64,000 nt of DNA from contig OZ025263.1 in assembly GCA_964019135.1 (NCBI GenBank), forward strand, positions 19,073,123-19,137,122, in the 5' to 3' direction. Origin of the DNA: Arenicola marina (taxonomy: Eukaryota; Annelida; Polychaeta; Arenicolidae). The translations under genes were made by a program, and so were the position numbers. This document shows, piece after piece, positions 24,825 to 37,400 of this stretch (position 1 is the stretch's first letter; every line of letters begins with the position of its first letter). Below the pieces are notes generated by a model. That model did no database searches, had not been told where the DNA came from, and saw nothing but the letters and a program-made list of their open reading frames with translations.

Positions 24825-26410
24825 GGAGGCGCCAGGAGAGTCTGGTGGGCGTTAGGACTGGGGGCGGGGCGGGGGGGTGGGGGGGGGGGGGCAGGTGCCA
24901 GGATAGTCTGGTGGGCGTTAGGACGGGGGAGGGGGGCAGGTGCCAGGAGAGTATGGTGGGCGTTAGGAGGAGGGGAGGGGGCAGGTGCCAGGAGAGTCTG
25001 GTGGGCGTTAGGACGGGGGGAGAGGGCAGGTGCCAGGATAGTCTGGTGGGCGTTAGGACGGGGGAGGGGGGCAGGTGCCAGGAGAGTATGGTGGGCGTTA
25101 GGAGGAGGGGAGGGGGCAGGTGCCAGGAGAGTCTGGTGGGCGTTAGGACGGGGGGAGAGGGCAGGTGCCAGGAGAGTCTGGTGGGCGTTAGGAGGAGGGG
25201 AGGGGGCAGGTGCCAGGAGAGTCTGGTGGGCGTTAGGACGGGGGGAGAGGGCAGGTGCCAGGAGAGTCTGGTGGGCGTTAGGACGGGGGGAGGGGGGCAG
25301 GCGCCAGGATAGTCTGGTGGGCGTTAGAACGGGAGGAGAGGGGCAGGTGCCAGGAGAGTCTGGTGGGCGTTAGGACGGGGGGAGGGGGGCAGGGGCCAGG
25401 ATAGTCTGGTGGGCGTTAGGACGGGGGGAGGGGCAGGCGCCAGGATAGTCTGGTGGGCGTTAGGACGGGGGGAGGGGGGCAGGGGCTAGGATAGCCTGGG
25501 GGGCGCTAGGACGGGGGAGTGGAGGGGCCGGGGCGGGCGCCAGGATAGTCTGGTGGGCGTTAGGACGGGGGGAGAGGGGCAGGTGCCAGAAAAGTATGGT
25601 GGGCGTTAAGACGGGGGGAGGGGGCAGGTGCCAGGAGAGTCTGGTGGGTGTTAGGACGGGGGGAGGGGGGCAGGGGCCAGGAGAGTCTGGTGGGCGTTAG
25701 GACAGGGGGAGGGGCAGGCGCCAGGATAGTCTGATGGGCGTTAGGACGGGGGGAGGGGGGCAGGGGCTAGGATAGCCTGGGGGCGCTAGGATGGGGGGAA
25801 GGGGGGGGGCAGGTGCCAGGAGAGTCTGGTGGGTGTTAGGACGGGGGAAGGGGGGGGGGGCAGGGGCCAGGATAGTTTGGTGGGCGTTAGGACGGGGAGA
25901 GGGGGGGGGGGCAGGGGCCAGGAGAGTCCGGATGGCGTTAGGACGGGGGGAGGGGGGCAAGGGCCAGGAGGGCATGAGTCTGGTGGGCGTTAGGACGGGG
26001 GAGGGGGGGGGGCAGGCGCCAGGATAGACTTGTGGGCGTTAGGACGGGGGGATGGGGGAGGGCGGGGCAGGCGCTAGGATAGTCTGGTGGGCGTTAGGAC
26101 GGGTGGAGAGGGGTACGTGCCGGGATAGTCTGGTGGGCGTTAGGACGCGGGGAGAGGGGTAGGTGCCAGGAGAGTCTGGTGGGCGTTAGGACGCGGGGAG
26201 TGGAGGGGCCGGGGCAGGCGCCAGGATAGTCTGGTGGGCTTTAGGACGAGGGGAGGGGGGGCAGGCGCCAGGATAGTCTGGTGGGCTTTAGGACGAGGGG
26301 AGGGGGGGCAGGCGCCAGGATAGTCTGGTGGGCGTTAGGACGGGAGGAGTGGGGGGGGGCAGGGGCCAGGAGAGTCTGGTGGGCGTTAGGACGGGGGGAG
26401 GGGGGCAAAT
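24825..26410 (+). repeat. G-rich ~44-bp minisatellite
   Basis: About 36 copies of a unit with core CCAGGAGAGTCTGGTGGGCG, then TTAGGACGGGGGGAGGGGGGC. Almost every copy has several runs of four or more G on the plus strand, so G-quadruplex and R-loop formation is plausible. Unit length varies mainly through G-run length. Its long Gly/Arg-rich reading frames are artefacts. Confidence 0.95.
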
Positions 26411-26885
26411 CAACTCCCGAACTTGTCCCTTCTTCTTTCCTGTCCTGGCGGATGCTTACGACCCAATCTCACGCATGCGCCCCCTGCCGAGTATCCGTTC
26501 TACTTCTTACCATGCCGCTAGTTCCCCTATTCAAATTCGCGATCCATATTAACGCAAATGAAATGGGAATAACATCTGCCATTGGTGAAATATCGCCATA
26601 TAAGTAGACCGACTTGAATTTATGAAGGATGCCGGTCCCTTCTTACGACTCCCTTTGTAATTGAGCCGGGCCAGCTTCGTATGTCTTATGCAGTTAACTG
26701 GTATTGCTGCGGCAAAAGCAGGGTAACAGGTTAATGGCCACTACTAGGGCAGTCATGCCGATCTCGTCCCCTTCTCTTACCTGATTCAGATTGTCGTCCC
26801 GGCGTCCGACGTGTCATATCGTCTTCTCGCTGTATAACGAGCGATCACAACAGCGAACGTTGCATGATGTGGTCTCGCAAAGAAG

Positions 26886-27118
26886 ACTGGGGGTCATCGA
26901 AAGAGACAGAGAGCGAGAGAGGGAGAGAGAGAGAGGTGGAGATATATATATAGAGAGAGGTGGATAGAAAGATAGGTGAAGAGATGAAGAGTGAGCGGAG
27001 GTTAGGAGCTGTTAGGGAGCGTGAGGGCGAGATGGGAACAAGGGAGAGAGAGAGGGGCCGGTGAAGATAGATGATGAGACCAAGAGACAGTACGAGAGAG
27101 AGAGAGAGAGAGAGAGTG
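26886..27118 (+). repeat. GA-rich simple sequence
   Basis: Polypurine tract with (GA)n runs, interrupted by short ATATATATA stretches. Confidence 0.85.
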
Positions 27119-27299
27119 GCAGACAGATAAAACTAAATCGTGAAAAGATAGCTGCGGCCGTTGGTGAACCGACCGATAAGTAAGTGGAGTTCATAAGTCG
27201 ACACCACAGGTTGCTCGCCCCCAGCCAGAGGTCCGTGGCGATAACAGGCGTCGCTCGCGCAATGACCCGTTGCATTAGACCACAGCCCTTCTGGGTCAC

Positions 27300-27600
27300 C
27301 GATGTGTGTTGGTAATGGTCTTCTGGAAACATGAGCTCTAGGACTACATTCAACATTCTTAGACAGACCACTGGATCATTGAATAAGGCAAGTTTGGCCT
27401 ATAGTACGGAGGGGTGCTGGTATGCAAGCATGAGCCCTGGGAGTGCACTCAAAAAATACTCACACAGGCCTCTGGGTCGTTGTATAAGGTAAGCATGGTG
27501 TTGTACGGATGGGTGCTGGTATGCAAGCATCAGCCCTGGGACAGCACTCAGAATACTCAGACAGGCCTCTGGGTCGTTTTATAAGGTAAGTTTGGCCTTG
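27300..27600 (+). repeat. ~99-bp tandem repeat with donor-like junction
   Basis: Three diverged copies of a unit of about 99 bp. Marker strings GGTGCTGGTATGCAAGCAT and GGCCTCTGGGTCGTT each appear in the last two copies. The copies contain AATAAG/GCAAGT, TATAAG/GTAAGC and TATAAG/GTAAGT in turn, that is, donor-like sequences at the same place in each unit. No exon is proven here. Confidence 0.6.
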
Positions 27601-30600
27601 TATTACCAGAGCTGGCCTAAAGGCCAGAGCGGACAGCTTGCTGAAAGCCAGCGATCGTGAGAGTTGGCATAAAATTTACAAAAAGCTTAATTAAAAATAT
27701 TTGTCCAATAGTCCCAGTGACTCTTGTAAAATACTCAGCGCTCATTTTTGTCAGAGCACCTTGTCGCAAGGACTGTTTTCGGCTGCCATTGCCGTTGTTC
27801 TCTGAAGTCAAAAGTGGCACATGTTGGTGGCCCCACTCCATGTATCACATGCGGTCTTCAATTGCCCGCTTTCAGGCCCACGAAAAAAATCCCTTTTGAC
27901 CAACCGTTGAAAACAATCATGGCGCCCAAGCGGCCCGCGTAGACGTTGGGCTCTCGTTATGAAGCCCAGCGATTCGCACATAAGACATTTACTTACAGAA
28001 AAGCAAGCTACAAATGAAAAGTCTAATGATTTGTGGTTATGTAGGTTTTAAAGAAATGTGAAAACAGCAAAGATGTTATTGAGAAATTGCAACTTTTTAT
28101 GCCATCAGGAGCGTTTCACCGGCAAAAAGGCTGGTGTCTGCTGCCACTTTAGTGCGAACCTGTGAGTGATGAAGTGGCCTGTCGTAAGGCCTTGTACGGA
28201 GGGATTTACCTTACCGCCAACCAACTTTGGCCGCCAATCGCAAAATGTGTGCACTTAGGGAAAGTGGGGCAAAATGGGGACCCTAAGCTTTTAGGGTAAT
28301 CAGTAACCCAGTAGCAATATCGAGTTACCACGTTTTTCAGTGCTTTTTTCTGGCAATCCATCCATGATGCTCAGTCCCATCAGTCGATCAGACTTATACT
28401 AATAAGTTATAGCTGGCTGTAACGTCTGAATATTCAGACTAGGTAGGAGTAGGTACAGAACTACATTTACGTAACTCAGGCTCAGCAGATCGTGCCAGGC
28501 GTACACGAACAGATCAAAGAAACAAGTGTCTTGATAAGTTTTACCTTTTTATTAGTAGGCGGTCTCTGTCTCTGCACGCAACACGCGCCCGACACCACTC
28601 TCTGCCTTCGACTCACTCCGCTAGGGCTCCATTATTTCTCTGTTGTCGCCTACGTCCTCAATGCATTTTCACACTCGCTCGCCAGGGCGGCGCCGCGCAA
28701 ATGGATAGGAAAATCGCGTCGCGCATTTCTACAAATTGGTGCTGGGTCCCCGCCTAAGCCTCATAACACATGAAATCAGGTGATGAAAAGAAAGAGTTCT
28801 GTCACAATTTTAACTTTTTCGAAAGGGTACGGGATGTGTTTTACTGTATTAAAATACAAAGCTCGTCATTTTTATGTTTTATTCTTGAAAATTGTAATGT
28901 TTCAAGAAATTACAGCTAATTTGACCGTTTTTCAAGAATCTTGAAATTTGCCCCCGGCTGACAGCAGCGGTAAAAGCTAGCTTGCGTAGCGCCACCGTGC
29001 GGGGAGCTTGACCCGACACCAGACGAGATATATGTGATTTAGCCAGCCAAAGCTTCTCTGATGAACATATGTGGGCTAATTCGAGATTTAAATGTCTGGT
29101 ATTTCTCCGAAGCGCAAATAGCTCGCTTGCGTTCCGTTAAAACTAAAAATAATAAGTATAATTTCTTCGTCAATACTGTTATTAAGAAAAAAAAAGACAC
29201 ACGTGCGATCAGCATTAATATTTAATACTTTGCATATATTTAAATCATTACCGTAGGACATTTTAGGAAACGATGCAATTAATTCAAATTAATGTTTAGT
29301 TGCATGGGTATCACAGGAAAAGCTTCTTCGTGAAATGTTCTTTGCGTACATCGTGATATATTAGGATACCGTATGGTTGAAAGTGTGACATTGTATCAAT
29401 GTTCACATCGGTCGGTGCTCAGGGCTGTTAACGATAGTTGAAATTTGGACATAGAAATTGTGATGATCAACGTTATGCACGTGCGCTGACGTTTCCACCC
29501 GATTTTCAACATTGAATCAATGTTGTCATGCTATCTGGGACGCTCTATTGAAATATTAAACATTGTCATCTGACAATGGATAAAATCTTACAAAATCAGA
29601 ATAACAATAAAATTAAGTCTTCTTTGCCCCGTTTTACCCCATAGATTTGGCAATTTGTGGTCATTTGGTCATTGTTTGGGGTGAATCACTTTATGCAGGT
29701 CTAGTCGCTAGTTTCGCTTGCTGAATAAAATGCTTTCCTCGTCCTTGGGACTTCAATATAAATCAAGGCAAGCTGGGAAATTATATAAAAACAGAGAAGA
29801 GTAACAATCTTGCTACATACTCGCACGTTGTGTCTTACCGGTTTCCCGCTTCTTATTGCGCGTGCCAACTGACGTACGCTGCTGGCATAGAAGTCTTGTG
29901 TTAGACGGAAGCACGTAACTATGGAGATATTACCCCACGCCGCTATGCCCCGCGTCCCCATTTTGCCCCACTTCCCCCTTTAAGAGATTTTCCCTTTTTA
30001 ACGAATTTGTAGTTACCATCGGCGTCGGACGGAGAGGTATCTACCCGGATCTTCAGTGGAAGGTTCTACAGTACGGATTCCACTGGACAAACGGCGGAGA
30101 TAAAAGGTGAAGCCGTACAATAAACATTGGTCACTTTACGTAACGGCAGCGAGGCTTGACGTTTGGTTGGTGGATCGCAGATGAAGATAATTGAAAAGCA
30201 AGCTGGAAAAGATAAGGCGTAAGGTGTAAGCCAATCGCGGATCCAAGGTAGCTTACGTAGCTGAATGCACATGTAAAGCCAGTTAGTGAAAACTATAAAT
30301 AAATACCGCATGGTTTTGTGAAACCAATCTGCATTTAGAATTTTAGAAACCGTATATAAACCCAACTTAGCCAGAGCAACTTAGCCGAGCTTTTGCCGGC
30401 CATGGGCCTGTATTCTAAAGCCCAACTTAGCCGAGTTTTGCAGGCGAACATTGTTTGTATAGTTTATTGTCTAAGCACGCATTATTGTTTAACTGATCAT
30501 TCCGCATTTTGGGTACTTTTTGTTCGCATCTGACGCCACTTTACAAATACCGCCCAGCTGAACCGTTTGTATGATCGTATCGTAGCCTATGTATGCATTA

Positions 30601-31431
30601 TATTTCCCGGAATAAGATCCGACCTCCCAACGCTTGGACTGTGGTGTATACGCTATTCAAATCCGTTATAGGTGCGGCAGAAACAACCGCCACGACGTCA
30701 GCGGCTATATGACGCCACCACTATGGGCGATTAGGACTTTGAACAGCTCCAGGGGCCGCATACATAATCGCCAGTTAGGCTATGCAAATAGACTTAGCAC
30801 TACGCGGAAATGTGTCGAGCGGTTATCGGGTTCAAAATACATATAAGTATTCACCCAAGATGTGGATTTTCTTATTTAAGAAAGTGCTAAACTTGTATTG
30901 CATATCATTTATTTGACCATCAACACAACAAAACGAACTGATGATGCTACGACGCAAAAGACGCTTTTCAGGCATAGGCTTTGTGTGGTGTATGAATACG
31001 GCCCAGGGCCCGTTCGGGGGGGGCGGGGGGGGGTCACCCTGTGGCCTAGTAAGTAGAGGTCGGCCATTGTGTGATCCTCTAGGACAGCAGGAGCGGCCGG
31101 TGTTACATATGTGCAAATGATAGTGCAAAATAAAGACCCCATGTGTTTCTTTGCAAAAGTAGCTGGGTGTGCTCGAAGTCAAGGCTGGTCTCTGCCTTGA
31201 CCCTCCCGTTTGTCGTGTTGTGAGCTAGGCGGGGGGGGGGGGGGGGGGGTTAAAAGCGGAATACTTCAATATTCTAGGGCTACAACATGTACACATGTTT
31301 AAGTGCGTTTGATATTTGTCATCCTACAAAACACCATACCGTGTCACGCATGTTATAAGCCGTCTTCATATGTCGTGAATGTCATCAATTTGCATTATTT
31401 TGATTGTCATTTACATTGTCAACTATTGCAG
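27601..31431. other. Intergenic / probable 5' region of the decarboxylase gene
   Basis: No coding exon recognised. Small dispersed-repeat fragments occur (AAGTGGCCTGTCGTAA near 28170). There is a poly-G run at about 31230-31249. Because the first coding exon at 31434 is preceded by an acceptor, a non-coding 5' exon should lie somewhere upstream in this stretch or before it. Confidence 0.4.
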
Positions 31432-31433
31432 AT

Positions 31434-34400
31434 ATGGAGAACACGAGAGATAGCCTATTGAGGAAGTCATGTGACCTGTTGGTGGACCAGACGTTCGTCA
31501 AAGGCGAGCAGCGGTCAACAAAGGTCATGGATTTCAAGCGTCCAGAGGAGTTGAAGGTCAGTGGTCACGCCAGGCTCGATTAGCTATTTTTTTTCCTTTA
31601 TTCCCAATTCTTCGGCCATTCCGCAACTCTTGACGAATTTGGAAGTCTATATCTAAAAGCGCAATTTAGCCCAAATGGGACCCCTAGGATCTGGATGCTG
31701 GATGAGTACAATATAATAACTGCTGTTCAACGCGGGCTGTTATCCGAGATAGAGGGCGCCATTTCGAGTGAATACGTCTAAATCCCGACTTTCTACGTGC
31801 GCTTGGTCAGGGCGCGCCAGGCTAAAAGCATGCCGAATGGCGGCCATCGCAACCCGAAGGAGTGCCGGTCCATATCGCCGTTGACTCATAATGAGAGCGC
31901 CAGCAGGGATGTACCTCTTGCGGCTGCTCTAGCCGCCAAACTAAGCGTCCTGGGGCAATTCTATAGCCATCTCGTTTACACTTTTCTTCGGCTTCATGCC
32001 AAATCTGGGCTCCCTAGCTCAAATATTAACCGTGTTTTGGCCCACCCAAAATTCAAAAGTCACTTGACGCGAGGTTGACGTACGCTATATTTTGATTGCC
32101 TGATTACTCGAAAAACGTTCAGTATGCGAATGACGCGTTTTCGCTTCTTTCTAAAGAATACTCTCAAACAAACAACGGATCTCTAGACCTAATACTTACG
32201 CCGCTAATATTGGGTCTAGAGCCAGACTCGTGTGAAGTACCATGGCCGAGGCCGGGGCCAGACACGTGTGAAGCATCAGGGCCGAGGCCGATGCCAGGCT
32301 CGTGGGAAGCATCAGGACCGAGGCTAGACTCATGTGAAACATCAGGACCGAGGCCGGGGCCAGACTCGTGTGAAACATTAGGACCGAGGACGGGGCCAGA
32401 CTCGTGTAAAGCATCAGGACCGAGACCGGGGCCAGACTCGTGTGAAGCATCAGGGCCGAGACCGGGGCCAGACTCGTGTGAAGCATCAGGGCCGAGGCTA
32501 GACTCATGTGAAACATTAGGACCGAGACCGGGGCCAGACTCGTGTGCAGCATCAGGGCCGAGACCAGACTCGTGTGAAACATTAGGACCGAAACCGGGGC
32601 CAGACTCGTGTGAAGCATCAGGGTCGAGGCCGAGGCTAGACTCATGTGAAACATCAGGACCGAGACCGGGGCCAGACTCGTGTGAAGCGTCAGGGCCGAG
32701 ACCAGACTCATGTGAAACATTAGGACCGAGACCTCGGCCAGACTCGTGTGAGCCTACCTTCTACCGCCCCTCCCCCCTCCTACGGTACGGCGTGATGGGG
32801 AGGTAAAAGCGAGGCCTCGCCCCTCCCTCCTCCCACGGTACGGCTTGATGAAGAGGTAGAAGCGAGGCCTCGCCCCTCCCCCCTCCCACGGTACTGCGTG
32901 ATTGGGAGGTAGAAGCGAGACCTCGCCCCTCCCCCCTCCCACGGTTCGGCGTGATGGGGAGGTAGAAGCGAGGCCCCGCCCCTCCCCCCTCCCACGGTTC
33001 GGCGTGATGGGGAGGTAGAAGCGAGGCCCCGCCCCTCCCCCCTCCCACGGTACTGCGTGATTGGGAGGTAGAAGCAAGGCCTCGCCCCTCCCCCCTCCCA
33101 CGGTTCGGCGTGATGGGGAGGTAGAAGCGAGGCCCCGCCCCTCCCCCCTCCCACGGTACGGCGTGATGGGGAGGTAGAAGCGAGGCCCCGCCCCTCCCCC
33201 CTTGCACGGTACGGCGTGAGGCGGAGGTAGAAGCGGGGCCTCGCCCCTCTCATGGTACGGCGTGATGGGGAGGTAGAAGCGAGGCCCCGTTTTCCTGTAC
33301 TTTATGCAATGAGTAAAACTAAATATGACGATTGATTGCTGCCGAAAGTTAAAGCGCTGTTTACCCTAGATATATAATATACTGCAGGAACTGATGGATT
33401 TCTCCATCGGCGAAGCTGGCGTTGGTGAGAAAGAAGTACTGGGACTACTTCAGCAGACAGTGGATTACAGTTTGCAGTCCGCATCCCCTCGGTTCTTCAA
33501 CCAGCTATATGCAGGCCGAAATGTTTATGGACTAGCCGCAGCACTGCTTGTCGAGGGTCTCAACACCAACGTGTAAGTCACTCAAGGTCAAGTGAAGCAA
33601 CACCGGTCAAACTAGACAACAACAAACAGTATGTACTGCTGGTTATGCCAGATATTTAAAATTGCACAGCGGCGAAATTCATCAAAAAGCATTGACAAGG
33701 CAAAAGTCTCCCACAGGCTGTCCGAACATTTACGGTCCCTCAGTACTGAATGGGTTTAGATCCCGGACCCGGTGTCACAGCTGGCCAAAGCCACAGCTAT
33801 AATAGATTTTGTGCACTGTATAATCATATACTGGGCGTCTAGGCAATGGGTACATATTGCAACATTGTGTGGCATCCAGCCATGCGTGCGAGACTGCGCT
33901 TGTCAGAAAATTCTGTCAGTGCATACATCTTTTTGTTTTCATTATTTCCGTAGCCATACTTACGAGACTGCGCCCGTTTTCTCTATGGCTGAGATGGAAG
34001 TTTTGAAGGCCGTTTGCAATAGGATCGGCTACCAGGACGGGGAAGGCATCTTCATGTCCGGTGCGTCATCATATATACGCTCATATGTTAATAAACTCAT
34101 GTGTTATATATCGTCATATATTCGTTAATATGTGAAAAATCGCCGATGTACATTCCTGTTGAAGTTTACAGATGTAAGTTCATATGGCAAAAGTAACATA
34201 TGTACGCTCATGTTGAATGTCACGGATGTACGTTCCTGTTGAAGTTCACAGATGTACGTTCCTGTTGAAGGTCAGAGATGTACGTTCATATGTCAAAGAT
34301 CACAGATGTACGTTCGTGTTGCAGGTCACAGATGTACGTTCATATGTCAAAGGTCACAGATGTGCGTTCATGTTGAAGGTCACAGATGTACGTTCATGTT

Positions 34401-37400
34401 GAAGGTCACATATGTACGTTCATATGTCAAAGGTCACAGATGGACGTTCATGTTGAAGGTTACAGATGTACGTTCATATGCCAAAGGTCACAGATATACG
34501 TTCATGTTGAAGGTCATATGTCAAAGGTCAAGATATAGGTTCATGTTGAAGGTCACCGATGTACGTTCATATGTCAAAGGTCACAGATGTACGTTCATGT
34601 TGAAGGTCACAGATGTACGTTCATGTTGAAGGTCACAGATGTACTTTCATATTGCAGGTCACAGATTACGTTAATATGACAAAGGTCACAGATGTACGTT
34701 AATATTTCAAAGGTCACAGATGTACGTTAATATTTCAAAGGTCACAGATGTAGTTCACATGTCAAAGGTCACATGTGTACCTTTATATATCACATGCTAT
34801 TTTATAAGTTCATTTGTCAAAGGTTATATATACGTTCATAGGTCAAAAGGTCACAAACTAGTTCCTTCATATCTTGTGCACATGAAGCGATTTGTTACTT
34901 TAAATAAGATGCTATGAATTAATTTGACTTGGTGTTCTATGTTGAACCGAAGAGTTCATGAATGCAGGTCTTAACCGTCCCGGCGTTGCTGTTTTCGACG
35001 CTCTCTTTGACGAAACCCTGATAGTGCAATGACTAATGCTAATTAACAATAAAATTAAGTATACGATATATATAAAACTACGATAAGTAATACGTATATA
35101 ATATTTACCCACGCAGAATTTCCTCTTGGTCACAGATGGGGTCTTTCTGAAAAATGACATCACTATAAAGATATGTCAGATATTCACCAGCGCCGAACTA
35201 CGTTCTTGGTTGCAGGAGGTTCACTGTGCAACATGATGGGGTTCCATATGGCCCGCTACAGACACGACAACCTGGCCAACAAGACTGGGATGTTCGGCTC
35301 GCCCAGACTTGTCATCTTCGCCGCCGCCAACGTCAGTCAAACCCACGGGGTTATGTCCTCCTTGCACCCTATTCTACCAACTGTACCCAAACGTGAGGGG
35401 TGCAGGTGGGGTATTTTCTCTTTTTAGTCTGCATATGAGCGATTGAGCGTATTACGATGACCAACTTGCCTTTTAAATGGGGATAGCTTCATCATCCGGT
35501 TGACTTCATTAGTCCGTAATAGTACGACAATGCAATTTTAATGAGCTTGTATATATAATGAGCTGCACTATATAATTTAACCATAGCACTGGATCCTGCA
35601 CTTATTGACCCAGTCGTTCATCAAATGTTTGAATGACGAATGTCGCCATTAAGCAATATCCCATGTTGCTTAATGAACTTAGTCCCCAAATTAGGGCAGC
35701 GATGAAGGTGCGTTTAGCGATACGGTCGTTGCTGCAGCTTATTGCAACTCCACATCAAAATATCGCTGAAATGTTAAAAATATATACAATAGATAACTCT
35801 AGACTATGACGGGATCTAACTGGCTTTCATGTGTCGCAGGCTCACTATTCAGTGAGGAAAGGGACCAGTTTTCTTGGTTTCGGCACGGACAGCATTGTAC
35901 CTGTAGCGGAAGACGACAGGGGCAGAATGATACCCGCAGAGCTCTCCAAGGCAGTTCAACAGGTCAAAGACAAGGTCAGATGGCTCCAAATACGCATTAG
36001 ATTCGTTAATTAGTTTTCTTTTTCCTGTGATCTTTCCGCATGGGTTGACTAATTTGACGTGTGTTTTAGCCGTGTATACAGTAACTTAAATATATATACG
36101 GTCTCTTGAATGGGATTACGCTTGCGTGAATTCGTATGGTGGGGTGAAAATTCAACGACCTTCAACCAGTTGTCAATGAGAATGAACTTGCTGGTGATGC
36201 AAATGTAGATTACTTCATGATTGATACCCATACGTCAATCGAATTATGGAGCACACATTGACTTGTTTTATTTTTTTGCACCCTGTATGAATCCAAAACG
36301 AATCTTGTTTTTTAGATGTTATCTTCTCGGTTACACTTTTTCTGTTACTACAGTTATATTGTGTTTTTGCGGAAAATTCGGTTATAGTGCTGAAAATAAG
36401 AATGGTGTATGTTGGTGAAATTAACTACATGCACGATGCGGCACCGGTGTTAGGTTTGCGAATCTAGCTTTTCTTTCTACGCCAGCCCAAAGCTATCGAA
36501 TATCTTAACATATAACTATGTTTGTATGCACCAAAAACCTTCAGCATATGAGAGCACGCTAAGTGTCACTAATCCACCATAAACTTATGGCTAACAATGA
36601 ACCCAATCAATATAAGTAGTTTCAATACACGATGATACAGACCCAACAGATATTCTAGCTGCTGAAGAAACCTTTTTACTCACAACTATATTTACAAAGG
36701 CCTGAAATGGAAGGAAACTATCCGGTAGGCTAATGGACAAATTCCTGGATGAAGCTATCATTAAATTGAGCCCATAATCGACACACCTTTGTGACCCAGA
36801 ATTAACATAAAAATAATGTACTGAAGCCCTAGCTCAAATGAAAAACAACAAGGCCCCCGGAAGTGGGATATTTCCACCGAATTGTATAAATTCTTCTGTC
36901 GGGATATACAGTATAAAATAAACCTCTGACCAAAGAACAGAGATGCGGTGTCTTGACGCTTTTTCCGAGCACTAACAACGCCCTTTGCTACTTGGCATCG
37001 TGGAGACCGCGAAGCCTATTGAATACTGACTACAAAATGTTAACAAAAGCACAATAGGATGCATGATGTCGTCAAAGACCTAGTTAATATGGACCAATGC
37101 GGATACAGCAGAGATCGCTATATCGGAGGAAATGTTAGAACTATCGCAGATACTTCTGAATACTGTAATATGCACAACACTCTAGGTTTTATAGCATGCC
37201 TTGATTTCGAAAAAGCGTTTGATACCGTTTCCTGGCAGTACTTACACAAGGTACTAAAACATACGAAATTTGGCTCATACTATAGACACTGGATTGACAT
37301 GATATATACCGACATCACCAGCTCTTGCATGAACAAAGGTCACTCAACCCTATTACGCCAAGCATCAGACATCGGATACGCGCCTTACTTTTTGTTGTCG

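Noticed and set aside
24692..26607. Gly/Arg-rich proteins across the G-rich array
   Set aside because: Same reasoning: several overlapping frames are open because of repeat composition.
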